From positions 62,001 to 126,000 of the forward strand of contig NZ_PJPV01000003.1 of assembly GCF_002864045.1 (NCBI RefSeq): 64,000 nt of DNA, written 5' to 3'. This document shows, in pieces, positions 54,234 through 64,000 of this stretch; within the stretch, counting starts at the first letter, position 1, and every line of letters starts with the position of its first letter. The notes beneath the pieces are model-generated. The model was given only the letters and a program-made list of their open reading frames with translations. It had not been told where the DNA came from and made no database searches. Origin of the DNA: Endozoicomonas acroporae. GTDB taxonomy: Bacteria > Pseudomonadota > Gammaproteobacteria > Pseudomonadales > Endozoicomonadaceae. A program made the translations under genes and the position numbers.

Positions 54234-54989
54234 ATGAGGGCATCGCACCGGATTTTTGTGGTGGATGATGATGATGGCATTCGGCAGTTACTGGCTGAAT
54301 ACCTGACAAAGCATGGTTTTGCTGTAGAAACATCGCCGGATGGTGAGTCTTTTCTGGAACGGTTCCAATCACTGTCCGTGGAAGAAACCCGGAATGCGCT
54401 GGTGGTGCTGGATATCATGATGCCGGGTATTGATGGCTTTGATGTCTGTCGGCAGTTGAGAACCTTTACCAAAGTCCCTGTGATCATGCTCACTGCCGTA
54501 TCTGATGAAATGGACCGTATTGTTGGTCTGGAAATCGGGGCAGACGACTACCTTGCCAAACCCTTTAACCCGAGGGAGCTACTGGCCCGAATCAAAGCCA
54601 TTTTCCGGCGCAGTGAGCAAACCGCTGAGGCCCAGCCGCCTTCACGGTTTTGCTGTTTTCATGGCCTTCGCCTGGATATGGTTACCCGGTCATTGTCTGA
54701 TACGGAAGGGGAACCCTTGCCGCTCTCTGGTGCTGATTACAATCTGTTGATGCTCTTTGTGAACAATGCCGGCAGGGTGTTGAGTCGTGAGTATATTGCT
54801 GGCGAAACCCGCAAACGCGGTTCAGATCCACTGGACCGTTTTATTGATGTCCATATCAGCCGTCTCCGCCAGTGTCTGGGTGATGATGCCAGGTCACCGG
54901 CGATCATCAAAACCGTGCGAGGTGCCGGATACCTGATGGCTACTGAGGTTCGATTTTCCCATGAAGCCGCCGTGCCTGTTCTTTCGTGA
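54234..54989 (+). CDS. OmpR-family response regulator
   Basis: A 251-residue transcription regulator. The receiver domain has the phospho-Asp in LVVLDIMMPGIDGFDV and the Lys in DDYLAKPFNPRELL; the C-terminal winged helix has PLSGADYNLLMLFVNNAGRV and TVRGAGYLM. GGGGGA precedes the ATG at 54234. The kinase overlaps it by four bases (GTGA). The divergent mglB promoter region makes regulation of sugar uptake plausible, but nothing in the sequence proves it. Confidence 0.9.
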   Translation: MRASHRIFVVDDDDGIRQLLAEYLTKHGFAVETSPDGESFLERFQSLSVEETRNALVVLDIMMPGIDGFDVCRQLRTFTKVPVIMLTAVSDEMDRIVGLEIGADDYLAKPFNPRELLARIKAIFRRSEQTAEAQPPSRFCCFHGLRLDMVTRSLSDTEGEPLPLSGADYNLLMLFVNNAGRVLSREYIAGETRKRGSDPLDRFIDVHISRLRQCLGDDARSPAIIKTVRGAGYLMATEVRFSHEAAVPVLS

Positions 54990-56506
54990 GTGTAAGAATG
55001 ACCGGCATCATAAAAGAGTATTGGCAAATCCTCAAACACCAGTTTCATGAGTGCTCACCAAGGACGCTGGCCGGCCGTTTCCTGATGGTGATGTTTGCCC
55101 TGGTGTTCACCTCCCAGCTTCTGGTGAATCATCTCTGGGAGCGGGAAACCGAGAGTGACCGGCAGGAAGCGCTTGCCAGAGTATCAACCAGTGTGGCGCT
55201 GCGTATGTCGGCTACCACTGAATATTTTGTGACATTGCCTGCCTCACTCCGCAAGGCCGCTATCAACAAACTGCGTTACATGGGAGGAGCCCGTTACTTC
55301 ATCACCCTGAATCCGGAGTTTATTAAACTGGTGCCTTATGAGAACTCATGGGCCCATCAAACGGTGGTGAATGTCTTTAAGGCAGTACTTAAAAACGCCA
55401 ATCATATCAGTGGCCGGGTCGAGGTGGCTTTTTCCCGGCCGGAAACGCTGAAGGTGTTTGATAATCAAACGCTGCTGCAGGATCTTCCCGATAACCGGGG
55501 TCAGGAAACGTTATTGGTTGAGCCTCTGGATCTTCCGGTTCTGGTGATTCAGGTTGAGCTTGAAAACAGTGAGTGGCTATACCTGGCAACCCTGATGCCA
55601 GACTCATCCATTCTCTCGGCTGATGACTCCTCCCCGGCACCTTTGCAAACTTCCTATTTGATCTGGATGCTGGTGCTGCTGGTATTTGCGACCATGGCTA
55701 TCTATTTTATGGTTCGTCCTTTTGCGGCGTTATCCAAAGCAGCAAACGATTTTGGGCGGGATCTGGAGCCTGTGGCCATTCCTGAACGGGGTTGTCTGGA
55801 GTATGAAAGAACGGCCCGGGCTTTTAACCAGATGCAGCAGAATATCCGCCATTATATGAATGACCGGAAACAGTTGTTCTCGGGGATTTCCCATGACCTG
55901 AAAACGCCGATTACCCGACTGCGCCTGCGAGCCGAAATGCTGGATGATGACGTCCAGCGGGAGCCGTTTATCCATGACCTGGAACACCTGGAAATCATGG
56001 TCAAGTCGGCCCTGCAGGTGGTCAGCAATACCGATATCCACGAACCCCCCCGGGTGGTTGATCTGGAAAGAATGCTGAATGACATGACACTGGCTGCCCA
56101 ATCAGTTGGGCAGAGGGCCTGGCTGCATACACCGTTCCTGAATCATCCTGAGGGTGACGGGCGTTATAACATCACCGGCAAACCGCTGGCGCTTAAACGG
56201 TGTCTGGAGAACCTGATTGGCAATGCGATTGTTTATGGGGCACCGGCCAATGTTTATATTGAGCGGGTAGCCGATCAGGTCATCATTATTGTCCGTGATA
56301 ATGGGCCCGGTATTCCAGAGGGGATGGAAGAAACGATTTTTAAACCTTATTTCCGGCTGGACTACGGCTGTCAGAAGAACCCCGATGGTAACGGTCTTGG
56401 GCTGATCACCGCTCGCCACCTGGCGCGGATTCATGGCGGCAGCCTCAGACTTCGTAACCATCCAGAGGGTGGGCTGGAGGTTACCCTGACACTGCCAGTC
56501 GCATGA
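54986..56506 (+). CDS. sensor histidine kinase (EnvZ/RstB-like)
   Basis: A 506-residue inner-membrane kinase. A first span lies at about 30-50 and a second at about 222-243, with a periplasmic domain of about 170 residues between. A HAMP domain follows, then the phospho-His in FSGISHDLKTPITRLRLRAE, and the ATPase with LENLIGNAIVYG, DNGPGIP and DGNGLGL. GTG at 54986 overlaps the regulator stop; an ATG at 54998 is an alternative. The sensed signal is unknown. Confidence 0.9.
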   Translation: MSVRMTGIIKEYWQILKHQFHECSPRTLAGRFLMVMFALVFTSQLLVNHLWERETESDRQEALARVSTSVALRMSATTEYFVTLPASLRKAAINKLRYMGGARYFITLNPEFIKLVPYENSWAHQTVVNVFKAVLKNANHISGRVEVAFSRPETLKVFDNQTLLQDLPDNRGQETLLVEPLDLPVLVIQVELENSEWLYLATLMPDSSILSADDSSPAPLQTSYLIWMLVLLVFATMAIYFMVRPFAALSKAANDFGRDLEPVAIPERGCLEYERTARAFNQMQQNIRHYMNDRKQLFSGISHDLKTPITRLRLRAEMLDDDVQREPFIHDLEHLEIMVKSALQVVSNTDIHEPPRVVDLERMLNDMTLAAQSVGQRAWLHTPFLNHPEGDGRYNITGKPLALKRCLENLIGNAIVYGAPANVYIERVADQVIIIVRDNGPGIPEGMEETIFKPYFRLDYGCQKNPDGNGLGLITARHLARIHGGSLRLRNHPEGGLEVTLTLPVA

Positions 56507-56508
56507 TT

Positions 56509-59004
56509 TTATGACAATTGATGTTTATTAGTTGATGGTTTGAACCACCTTAACCGGTTGGCATTGGACACCACGGTTACCGACGACAGTGCCATGGCAC
56601 CACCGGCGATAACCGGATTGAGCAGCATGCCGGTAAACGGGAACAGGATGCCCGCGGCAATGGGTATGCCTAATGAGTTGTAGATAAAGGCACCGAACAG
56701 GTTCTGTTTGATATTGCTCAGTGTTGCTCTTGAGAGTTCAATGGCATTTGCGACACCGTGAAGAGATGCACCCATCAGGGTCACATCCGCCGATTCAATG
56801 GCAACATCGGTCCCGGTGCCAATGGCAAAGCCAACATCGGACTGGGCCAGTGCCGGGGCATCGTTGATGCCATCACCTGCCATACCCACTTTATGACCGC
56901 TCCCGGATAGAAGACGCTGTAGTTCTATCACATGCCCGGCTTTATCTTCAGGCAGAACTTCGGCATGGAACTCATCGATGCCCGCCTGTCTGGCAATGGC
57001 CTGTGCTGTTAACCGGTTATCTCCGGTGAGCATAACCACGGTAATACCCAGATTATGAAGTCGTTTGATGGCTGCCAGTGAGTCGGCCCGGATAGGGTCT
57101 GAAACGGAGATGATCCCGGCCAGACAGTCATTAATCGCCATAAACATCGGGGTTTGCCCCTGTTCTGCCAGTTGTTCCGCTTTATCGACCAGGCTTTCGA
57201 TGTTGTAGCCATTGTCGGTCATCAATTTTTTATTACCCAGCAGCAATACCTGACCATCGACGTTGCCAGAGACGCCGTGACCGGGAATGGCCTGAAAGCC
57301 CTCAACGGCTTTCAGTGCTATCTGCCTTGACTGGGCGGATGCCACAATTGCTTCAGCAAGGGGGTGTTCAGAGCCTTGTTCCAGGCTGGCTGCCAGGGTT
57401 AACAGTTCGATTTCGGTGTATGGCTCCAGGCTGACAATCTCAGTAACGGTGGGGCGGCCTTCGGTGATGGTGCCCGTTTTATCCAGAACCAGCGTCGTCA
57501 GTTTACTGGCCTGCTGCAATGCGTCACCTTTACGAATCAAAATGCCCAGCTCCGCAGCTTTACCCACTCCCACCATAACTGACATGGGCGTGGCAAGGCC
57601 CAGTGCGCATGGGCAGGCAATGATCAACACCGTGGTGGTGACCACCAGCATATGGGCAACCCTGGGCTCAGGTCCTGCAAAAAACCAGACAGCTGCCGCC
57701 AGCAGGGCAATCAGGATAACGGCAGGAACAAAGATACTGGAAATTTTATCGGCCAATCGGGCGATCGGCATCTTGGCACTCTGGGCTTTTTTTACCAGGG
57801 CGATAATCTGGGCGAGTGCTGTTTCACTGCCCACTTTTTCAGCAGTAAACAACAGTGAGCCATTTTTATTCAGGGTGCCGGCACTAATGGCATCACCCGC
57901 CTGCTTTTCTACAGGGACAGGCTCACCGGTCAGCATGGATTCATCCACAAAGCTCGTGCCATCAACAATGCTGCCATCCACCGGAATCTTCTCTCCGGGG
58001 CGTACCCGCAGTGTGTCGCCTTTACGCACTTGCTGCACAGGGATATCCAGCTCTTTGCCAGCACGAATCACCCGCGCTGTCCTGGCCTGAAGCCCAAGCA
58101 GTCGTTTTACCGCTTCACTGGTTTTGCCCCTGGCTCTGAGTTCCAGCGCCTGGCCCAGGTTGATCAGGCCGATAATCATGGCGGAAGCTTCAAAATAGAC
58201 ATGCCGGGCACTGTCGGGCAGCCAATCCGGGAACAGTACAACAATCATGGAAAACAGCCAGGCGGCACTGGTGCCCAGTGCCACCAGAGTGTCCATATTG
58301 GCATTGCGATGTTTCAGGGACTGCCATAGTCCTGTGAAGAAGTGTCCTCCGGAGAAATACAGAATCAGTCCGGTAACAACGCCAACCACACCCCAGGCAA
58401 TCTGCTCCTGAGGGCTGTTGACGCCCATCTCGCCGGTGACCATGCCCCAGATCATCAGTGGTATCCCGAGGCCCAGGGCGATGGTGGTATGTTTCAGCAG
58501 ATAGCGATAACGTCGCCAGTCTTCTGCCTCCCGCTGAGCCTGTTGTTGCTCGAATGAACCCTCTGCAAAGTTAAGAACTGTGCCGGGAAATCCCGCCTGT
58601 TCCAGCGCAGAAAGCACGGTATGGATCTCTATATGAAGATCCGTACCGCCGGTACTTTCCAGCAGAACGGTTTTATCCGCCAGATTAACGGTTCCCTTAA
58701 CCCCATCGATGCCCTGCAGTGATTTTTCAATTTTGCCAACGCAGGAGGCACAGTTCATGGCTGCGATGGCAACCATTGCCGAGGTTTGAACTCCCGAAGC
58801 AAGCTCAGCGACAAAGCCAACACTTTCTATTGCGCTCACTAACGCTTCTGAAGAGGCGGTTCCGGCAACCCGTGCAGTGCGGTCGGCAAGATTAACACTG
58901 GCGGCAGTAACGCCGGTCACCGCAAGCAGGGCCTTTTCTACCTTGCCAACACAGCCGGCACAGCGAAGACCACTCAATCGCAGTTCGGTTTCTATGGCAG
59001 TCAT
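56509..59004 (-). CDS. copA: copper-exporting P1B-type ATPase CopA
   Basis: Cu(I) efflux pump, 831 residues. Two N-terminal metal-binding domains carry GLRCAGC and AMNCASC. The membrane metal site is the CPC in [13 protein letters not shown], the phospho-Asp is in DKTGTITEG, the HP locus is SEHPLAEAI, and the hinge is [10 protein letters not shown]. Length and order are standard. It ends two bases from the kinase stop on the other strand. Upstream is a gene of unknown membrane protein. Confidence 0.94.
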   Translation of the reverse strand: MTAIETELRLSGLRCAGCVGKVEKALLAVTGVTAASVNLADRTARVAGTASSEALVSAIESVGFVAELASGVQTSAMVAIAAMNCASCVGKIEKSLQGIDGVKGTVNLADKTVLLESTGGTDLHIEIHTVLSALEQAGFPGTVLNFAEGSFEQQQAQREAEDWRRYRYLLKHTTIALGLGIPLMIWGMVTGEMGVNSPQEQIAWGVVGVVTGLILYFSGGHFFTGLWQSLKHRNANMDTLVALGTSAAWLFSMIVVLFPDWLPDSARHVYFEASAMIIGLINLGQALELRARGKTSEAVKRLLGLQARTARVIRAGKELDIPVQQVRKGDTLRVRPGEKIPVDGSIVDGTSFVDESMLTGEPVPVEKQAGDAISAGTLNKNGSLLFTAEKVGSETALAQIIALVKKAQSAKMPIARLADKISSIFVPAVILIALLAAAVWFFAGPEPRVAHMLVVTTTVLIIACPCALGLATPMSVMVGVGKAAELGILIRKGDALQQASKLTTLVLDKTGTITEGRPTVTEIVSLEPYTEIELLTLAASLEQGSEHPLAEAIVASAQSRQIALKAVEGFQAIPGHGVSGNVDGQVLLLGNKKLMTDNGYNIESLVDKAEQLAEQGQTPMFMAINDCLAGIISVSDPIRADSLAAIKRLHNLGITVVMLTGDNRLTAQAIARQAGIDEFHAEVLPEDKAGHVIELQRLLSGSGHKVGMAGDGINDAPALAQSDVGFAIGTGTDVAIESADVTLMGASLHGVANAIELSRATLSNIKQNLFGAFIYNSLGIPIAAGILFPFTGMLLNPVIAGGAMALSSVTVVSNANRLRWFKPSTNKHQLS

Positions 59005-59085
59005 GGGTTATGCTCCTGTGGCCAATCTTTCACTGACTGATGCAGCATAACCCTTCCCCTTACAGGAAGGTAAAGGCTTAGCTGG

Positions 59086-61140
59086 TCAAATCGTTGAAAT
59101 TTTATATTCTACTAATTTTTTGGACAGTGAGCCCTGTTGCTGGAAAATGGCTAAAATTTCATCCAGTTTTTCTTCCGAAGACGCTTCCAGTGTGGTGCGC
59201 AGCTGGCCCGGAGCCATAGGCTGAGTGCCACGGCATTTCTGATACAGGGCCTTACCAACGCCAAAAAACATCCCCGCGGCCTTGACCAGACTGAAGGCTT
59301 CCATAAACTGGGCTGTCATGGTTGTCCCGACCGAAAATTCATTGACAGTGGCATCTCTGTCAGCCCATCTTGCTAATCCATCCAGTTGATCAGGCGACAC
59401 ACCCGGATGCAAAGTGCCGTTAAAGCGAGTTTCGTTAGCCAACACTCTGAATGTATCAGCCCTTTCCCGGGTATCCGCACTGAGGCCCATTTGGTAAACA
59501 AAGGCATTGTAAAGCGCAAAACTGCCAACGGTTAAGCTGCATGCCAGGCCCAGGAGGGCTTTAACCAGGGCGACTTTGCCAACTCTGGAGTCTGTTACAG
59601 AGCCAAGCGTGGTCAGAATTTTATCGATCTTATCAGAGATACGTTTTTCTGAATCGGTTAGTTGTGTTTGCCTGCCCGCTTTTTTCTTACAAAAAGCAGA
59701 CGTTAAACGTGCAGTTTCAAATATTACCTTTTTAATTGACACTAAAAATGTTGCCGTCATATAAGTTTCAATAATGGTATTAACCAGCGCGTGAGGCGAC
59801 ATTATGATAATTTTTGCTGCCTGAGCCCCGTAAGAAAACGCCCATGATTCTGGCAGAATGAGTTCCGGGAGATCATTGGTCCATTGTTCAACACCCAGTG
59901 GTAGGGCATAGGCCGAAACCAGAGAAGCAATGGCAGCGGTTTGAACAAGATCAGCGGTCAAAATATTCTCAGCAGCAAGAGGACATCGCTCTGCCTTGCC
60001 TATTATTTCCCCGGCTTTGTAGAGAAGATTGAGTGCTTCACAGCCAATGGCCAGCATGGTAATACCTTCTGAGGCAGTACCCAGAATGGCAATAGTCAGT
60101 CCAAATTCTTTATGGGCAGCAATGCCAACCCTTGCCATGTCGCTGGCCGTGGCCAGGAATAATGCGGGGAAATAACATTTATTGAAGGTTTTCTGTGCAC
60201 GGGAAAGTTTTGCTGAATACTCTTCCCAGCTGGCAGGAGCGGCTGAAACCCCATCTAATGTTAATGCAGCAGTACTGAAAGACCCGATCAACGTGACAAT
60301 AATGTCACTGGCAGTGGATTGCCTGTCCAGAATAAAACTGCTGTATCTGCCAAAAGCACTGAAAAGACAAAGCCCTGTCATTACCGCATGCAGTGGTGAT
60401 TTTGGTTTTTCTGCTTCGCAGATAAAGCGTTGAAAAAGAATTTCAACGTCATGTCGTGGCTTCTTGAGTGCTTCACAAAGTTTTTCCGTAATAATGGCTT
60501 TGTTTTCTTCCCTGTTGATATGTTCCAGGATGGCTGCAGTTTTATCGTGTCTTGTTTCAAGGCTGTTAACACGCCTTTCTGCCAGGTTTGTATTGACGTC
60601 CATGTCGTGTAAAGTAATGAAAATATGTTTATGGTCGTTTGCTAAATGTTCAATGTCTGATTTTGTATAATCCCAATGGTATTGGCTATTCTCCAATTTT
60701 TTGGCAAAGCTGTGTATTTCTTTTTCAGCCGCTGATATTGATAGTCCAGTACAGACAGTTAATTTTCGGGTGAATAAATATTTATCAAGTTCATTGGACA
60801 GGATGGATTGAATTTTATTAGCCTGTTGTAATATTTCAAAGGCGGGAGGGGATAGCGGTTCTTCATTTTTTTTAAGCCTTTTTCGAAAACCATTAGAATC
60901 CTGTTTAACATCACCAACTGATGGAATAGAAATGGTTCTATCCTGTAACGACAGGTGATTAACTTTACTATCTGCTCCTGTGGAAACTAACCCGACAGTC
61001 TCTGAAGCCAGCACATTTTTTACACCAGCTGCTGAATCATTCCTCGACTGTAAAATATCAGTGATCCCGGCACTGGATGAGTGATCCGGGCTAAAACCCT
61101 GGAGACCGGGATTGAGAGAAATGTTGGATGGTGAATACAT
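59086..61140 (-). CDS. large membrane-associated protein of unknown function, effector-like
   Basis: No family recognised. The 684 residues start with a Ser/Asn-rich stretch (MYSPSNISLNPGLQGFSPDH), then a basic RKRLKK, a helical/coiled region (about 105-235), and from about residue 250 several hydrophobic segments (e.g. VMTGLCLFSAFGRY, FPALFLATASDMA, LGLACSLTVGSFALYNAFVY) mixed with polar loops. The layout resembles membrane-inserting effectors or translocators of type III systems, but there is no direct proof. Monocistronic; ATG at 61140. Codon use appears AT-rich beside copA. Confidence 0.7.
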   Translation of the reverse strand: MYSPSNISLNPGLQGFSPDHSSSAGITDILQSRNDSAAGVKNVLASETVGLVSTGADSKVNHLSLQDRTISIPSVGDVKQDSNGFRKRLKKNEEPLSPPAFEILQQANKIQSILSNELDKYLFTRKLTVCTGLSISAAEKEIHSFAKKLENSQYHWDYTKSDIEHLANDHKHIFITLHDMDVNTNLAERRVNSLETRHDKTAAILEHINREENKAIITEKLCEALKKPRHDVEILFQRFICEAEKPKSPLHAVMTGLCLFSAFGRYSSFILDRQSTASDIIVTLIGSFSTAALTLDGVSAAPASWEEYSAKLSRAQKTFNKCYFPALFLATASDMARVGIAAHKEFGLTIAILGTASEGITMLAIGCEALNLLYKAGEIIGKAERCPLAAENILTADLVQTAAIASLVSAYALPLGVEQWTNDLPELILPESWAFSYGAQAAKIIIMSPHALVNTIIETYMTATFLVSIKKVIFETARLTSAFCKKKAGRQTQLTDSEKRISDKIDKILTTLGSVTDSRVGKVALVKALLGLACSLTVGSFALYNAFVYQMGLSADTRERADTFRVLANETRFNGTLHPGVSPDQLDGLARWADRDATVNEFSVGTTMTAQFMEAFSLVKAAGMFFGVGKALYQKCRGTQPMAPGQLRTTLEASSEEKLDEILAIFQQQGSLSKKLVEYKISTI

Positions 61141-61373
61141 TGATGAATCCTATATTGAATTGTAATTGGTTATTATGAGGTCAATAGCTTGGGTTTAACG
61201 TGATCTTTGCACTTTTAATTATGATTATTCGTTTGGGTGAAAGCCTGAGACTGACTGGTACTTTCAGAGAATATCGCTTTAAGGCACCGCTTCCGGGAAT
61301 GAATCTGACCTTTGTCATTTACCGTCCACTGCAGCTAATCAGTCACAGATGGATGGACACCTGATCTATGCCA

Positions 61374-62810
61374 TTAAACGTTTTGTCGCCCCAAAACTCT
61401 CCCGGAACCTGTCGGCGGCTGCGCTGGAACTGCGGGTTGATGATGGGACTGCCGGAATTGCAACGGATGCCTGAGTGCGTCCAGCAATAGAGTTGTTGTT
61501 GATGAGTCCGGATTTGCCTGCCTGAGAGTCTTATAACTTTTATAGGTACAGACCCCATAGGAGGCTATTGTCAAAACAGCGGGTAAAGCAAGCCAGCCAT
61601 AAGCTGGGGGGGCATCAGTATTGCATAAATCTGCCCGCTCATCCGAGTGATCACAACAATCAAAATTCCCATCGCACACTTTATCCCGAGGAATACATTT
61701 GCTGCTGTCGCAGCGGAAATCACGCCCTAACTCTTCACATTTGGCCTGTGTGCATAAATCCGCCCCCTCATCGGAATTATCATCACAATAATTATAATAA
61801 TCTCTATGCAAGTCACAGAAATCCTTTTTACAGACAAACTTGGTCTCAATACACTTTTTGTTTTTGCCGCAGAGAAAGCTACGCCCTAACTCTTCACATC
61901 TGGCCTGAGTGCAAAAATCCGCGCCCTCATCGGAACCATCACTACAATCAATCTTTCCATCGCACTGCATCCTGCGAGAGATACATCTTGGTTTGTCTCT
62001 GTAGTTGCAGAGGATACTACGCCCTAGCTCATCACATTTGGCCTGTGTGCATAAATTCATCCCCTCATCAGAATTATCCGTAACATTCACAGTATTACAA
62101 CTATTATGTCCATTGCACACTCTTTCGGTAGAGATACATTTTGAGCTGTTGCGGCAGAGGAAACTACGCCCTAACTTCTCACATCTGTCCTGAGTGCATA
62201 TTTTCGGCCCCTCATCGGAACCATCACCACAATCCATATAAACATTCCCAGCATCTCTCCCGTTACAGGCCCACCTGCGTTTAATGCACTTTTTGTTGGC
62301 GCAGATAAACCGCTCCAACTCTTCACATTTGTCCTTAGTGCATATATCTTTCCGCTCATCAGAATTATTATTATCACGACAATTATTAAACCCATCGCAC
62401 AGATCTTCTCTGATATCAATACATTTACCGTTGTCACAGCTGAATTCGTCAGAAGGACATGTCGCCCCGGCCGGTTGCAGTTGATGATAAAAAACAGCAA
62501 AGCTGAGCAGTGTTTTAAGCCCTGGTGCAACACCATCAATATAAGGTGAGGTCATTACCTGATTAAATGCATAACCCGCTACACTACGCATCACTCCCAT
62601 TCCGGCCTGTAAGGCACTACCGGCAAGCTGCCTTACCCTATAGTCAGAAATCGCCCTGTGCTCAGGCTTTTGAGCTGGGCCATGACGGCAACTGGCACTC
62701 GTCTGCCCGTGGCTGACGGCGATACCTGATGCTTTTGTGGTTTCCCGGGAGTGTGAAGAAGTGACCTGGGAAGGGAAGACATTTGGCAAGGTAGATGTTG
62801 CAATTTGCAT
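61374..62810 (-). CDS. LDL-receptor class A repeat protein
   Basis: A 478-residue protein with six tandem LDLa repeats between residues about 118 and 396. Each has six Cys and the Ca2+-binding end (C-x-D-x-S-D-E or close), e.g. CGDGSDEG, CSDGSDEG, CDDNSDEG, CDHSDERA. Linkers are near-identical (LCTQAKCEELGR type). A hydrophobic stretch (about 95-107) precedes the array and a likely membrane span lies at 403-424 (YGWLALPAVLTIASYGVCTY). The N-terminus is Ser/Thr-rich with no clear Sec signal. LDLa repeats are typical of animal receptors and rare in bacteria. GAGG precedes the ATG at 62810. Confidence 0.88.
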   Translation of the reverse strand: MQIATSTLPNVFPSQVTSSHSRETTKASGIAVSHGQTSASCRHGPAQKPEHRAISDYRVRQLAGSALQAGMGVMRSVAGYAFNQVMTSPYIDGVAPGLKTLLSFAVFYHQLQPAGATCPSDEFSCDNGKCIDIREDLCDGFNNCRDNNNSDERKDICTKDKCEELERFICANKKCIKRRWACNGRDAGNVYMDCGDGSDEGPKICTQDRCEKLGRSFLCRNSSKCISTERVCNGHNSCNTVNVTDNSDEGMNLCTQAKCDELGRSILCNYRDKPRCISRRMQCDGKIDCSDGSDEGADFCTQARCEELGRSFLCGKNKKCIETKFVCKKDFCDLHRDYYNYCDDNSDEGADLCTQAKCEELGRDFRCDSSKCIPRDKVCDGNFDCCDHSDERADLCNTDAPPAYGWLALPAVLTIASYGVCTYKSYKTLRQANPDSSTTTLLLDALRHPLQFRQSHHQPAVPAQPPTGSGRVLGRQNV

Positions 62811-62954
62811 TTGATGACCTCAGAGGATATATCCAATACATCCATGCACGTATGCCCATGGCATGGGCTCCACAGGTTTACCGATCTCTCTGGAAAGCAA
62901 TATAGTTATTTTTTTAAAGCAAGGGCCTGGCCGGATAGCCTGCACCGGAAGGCA

Positions 62955-63644
62955 TTAAAAATTACCGGGAGTTGTACAGCTGATCAAACGACACTTTTTG
63001 TCATTACTCGGATTGCAGAAGCGGTGAGGGCGGTTGCTGTCGAAATAATAGCTGTCGCCGGGGTTCAGCAGATAGACATCTTTACCCACGGTAAGCTCAA
63101 GCTGGCCTTCAATGATGATGCCGGCTTCTTCACCTTCATGGCAGAGCATCTCCTCACCGGTATCGGAACCCGGCGGGTAACATTCATCCATAAAGGCCAT
63201 GGCACGGTTTGCCTTATGTTGACCAATGACTTTGATCTGTATCTTGTCCATGATCATCGCAGGAAGTTCTTCTGAACGATAGACGACTGGCTCGTAGCCG
63301 TACTCATCCATCTCCACAGAGAAAAACGTCACCAGCGACATGGGAATGCCATCGAGTACTTTTTTCAGGGAGCTGACTGATGGGCTGACACTGTTTTTTT
63401 CAATCATCGAAATGGTGCTATTGGTAACACCGGCACGTTTAGCCAGCTCTCGCTGGGAGAGGTTATGCATAATTCGAACGGTTTTTAACCGTGTTCCTAC
63501 ATCCAAAGCAGGTTCTCCTCGACGTTCTCCATAAATATCAGCGCCTGTTGCCTTACAGACAACAGGCGCATTTGCCAGCTTGATTCTTTTTATCTTTTCA
63601 GGCCGCAGCAGTTGAATCAGAGACTTTCCCGGATGTCTGATCAT
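62955..63644 (-). CDS. XRE-family regulator with cupin domain (PuuR-like)
   Basis: A 229-residue transcription regulator. The helix-turn-helix is NLSQRELAKRAGVTNSTISM, and the C-terminal cupin has HEGEEAGIIIEGQLELTVG and GDSYYFDSNRPHRFCNP. The pattern matches PuuR, which represses polyamine (putrescine) catabolism. An N-terminal extension of about 45 residues is not in E. coli PuuR; the ATG at 63644 lacks a strong ribosome site, so a later start is possible. It follows the aminotransferase by two bases, as in polyamine clusters. Confidence 0.85.
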   Translation of the reverse strand: MIRHPGKSLIQLLRPEKIKRIKLANAPVVCKATGADIYGERRGEPALDVGTRLKTVRIMHNLSQRELAKRAGVTNSTISMIEKNSVSPSVSSLKKVLDGIPMSLVTFFSVEMDEYGYEPVVYRSEELPAMIMDKIQIKVIGQHKANRAMAFMDECYPPGSDTGEEMLCHEGEEAGIIIEGQLELTVGKDVYLLNPGDSYYFDSNRPHRFCNPSNDKKCRLISCTTPGNF

Positions 63645-63646
63645 GG

Positions 63647-64000
63647 TTATTCTTTTTGTTGTTTTCCACGGTTGTTTTTTACTGTGGGGGTGTTGATAAA
63701 AACACCCGGGTTATAACAACTCGCATGAATTAGTTTTCCGCCTTTAAAGTACTCCAGGGTTAAATCAAGGCATTTACGGGCTTTGGTCACCAATTCATCA
63801 ATCTCGGCATGGCTGATGATCAGTGGTGGTGAGATGATCATGGTATCGCCCACTGCGCGCATCACCAGACCATTTTTGAAGCAGAAATCACGGCAGACGG
63901 TGCCTGCTGTGCCTTCATCATCAAAACGGGTTCTTGCTTCCCTGTTATTGGTCATTTCCAGTGCCGCAACCATGCCGACACCACGGGTTATGGGTGGTTT
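63647..64000 (-). CDS. class III aminotransferase, C-terminal part (gene cut by window end)
   Basis: The frame is open through the window edge, so the gene extends beyond it. The visible 117 residues match the C-terminal domain of putrescine/GABA-type class III aminotransferases (e.g. SpuC-like): GVGMVAALEMTNNREARTRF, DFCFKNGLVMRAVGDTMIIS and HAEIDELVTKARKCLDLTLE. The last about 30 residues (CYNPGVFINTPTVKNNRG) are an unusual tail. The next gene is PuuR-like, so a role in polyamine catabolism is likely. Confidence 0.8.
   Translation of the reverse strand, partial: KPPITRGVGMVAALEMTNNREARTRFDDEGTAGTVCRDFCFKNGLVMRAVGDTMIISPPLIISHAEIDELVTKARKCLDLTLEYFKGGKLIHASCYNPGVFINTPTVKNNRGKQQKE

Noticed and set aside
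61700-62460. Regular repeats in DNA that could be a CRISPR array
   Set aside because: The units encode in-frame LDLa modules of about 40 residues with varied DNA sequence; there are no constant repeats of 28-37 bp with spacers.

Overview
The window looks like chromosomal DNA of a marine, host-associated gammaproteobacterium of the Oceanospirillales, most likely Endozoicomonas or a close relative. That is inference from content, not from a marker gene. Ordinary Pseudomonas/Oceanospirillales-type housekeeping genes (hpt, upp-uraA, metG, mrp, ald, rsuA, two DEAD-box helicases, copA, mglBAC) are interspersed with large genes of eukaryote-like or unknown architecture, and with several families of short inverted-repeat elements. 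No rRNA, tRNA, CRISPR array, transposase or integrase gene was found.

Layout: 1-6.2 kb holds a cardiolipin synthase (cut by the window edge), BrnQ, a PA4642-family protein and a tandem pair of paralogous coiled-coil proteins. 6.2-12.6 kb holds divergent hpt and upp-uraA, then a STAS protein and NhaC bracketed by two inverted copies of a repeat element, then a pldA remnant that has lost its catalytic core. 13-24.3 kb holds an MHS transporter coupled to an NTF2-fold protein, a secreted unknown, a PP1-like phosphatase, a nitroreductase, a RING-H2/ankyrin protein, an MTH1-like Nudix hydrolase, an IbpA-like chaperone without a visible start codon, a TatD nuclease, and a copper chaperone with its partner. 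24.3-33.1 kb holds trhO, nfsA, a SUKH/nucleosidase pair, rhlE and an srmB-like helicase, an unknown protein and rsuA.

33.1-43 kb is a cluster of effector-like genes around metG: an F-box/WD40 protein with a small partner, a 232-residue unknown that shares a linker with it, and a 625-residue disordered protein. A DnaT-like/lambda-P-like primosome pair follows. The nearby metG and mrp genes, which are often adjacent in relatives, are separated by these genes. 43-50 kb holds mrp, an NQO1-like flavoprotein, a methyltransferase, a CBS-domain gene behind two predicted Anr/FNR boxes, an OmpA-like lipoprotein, alanine dehydrogenase, and a locus in which a RING/zinc-finger gene sits between a 3'-truncated glutamine synthetase and a 5'-truncated spo0M remnant. 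50-64 kb holds mglCAB with a divergent two-component system, copA, a multi-membrane-span unknown, a six-repeat LDL-receptor class A protein, and a PuuR-like regulator downstream of an aminotransferase (cut by the window edge).

The most distinctive theme is apparent mimicry of host machinery. One F-box/WD40 protein and two RING-type proteins are parts of ubiquitin ligases in eukaryotes, and the window also has an LDLa-repeat protein, an ankyrin array and several long Ser/Thr-rich or disordered proteins. No secretion system is encoded here, so the claim that these are secreted effectors is inference. The second theme is genome erosion by small deletions and repeat elements, seen in pldA, glnA-like, spo0M and the ibpA 5' end.
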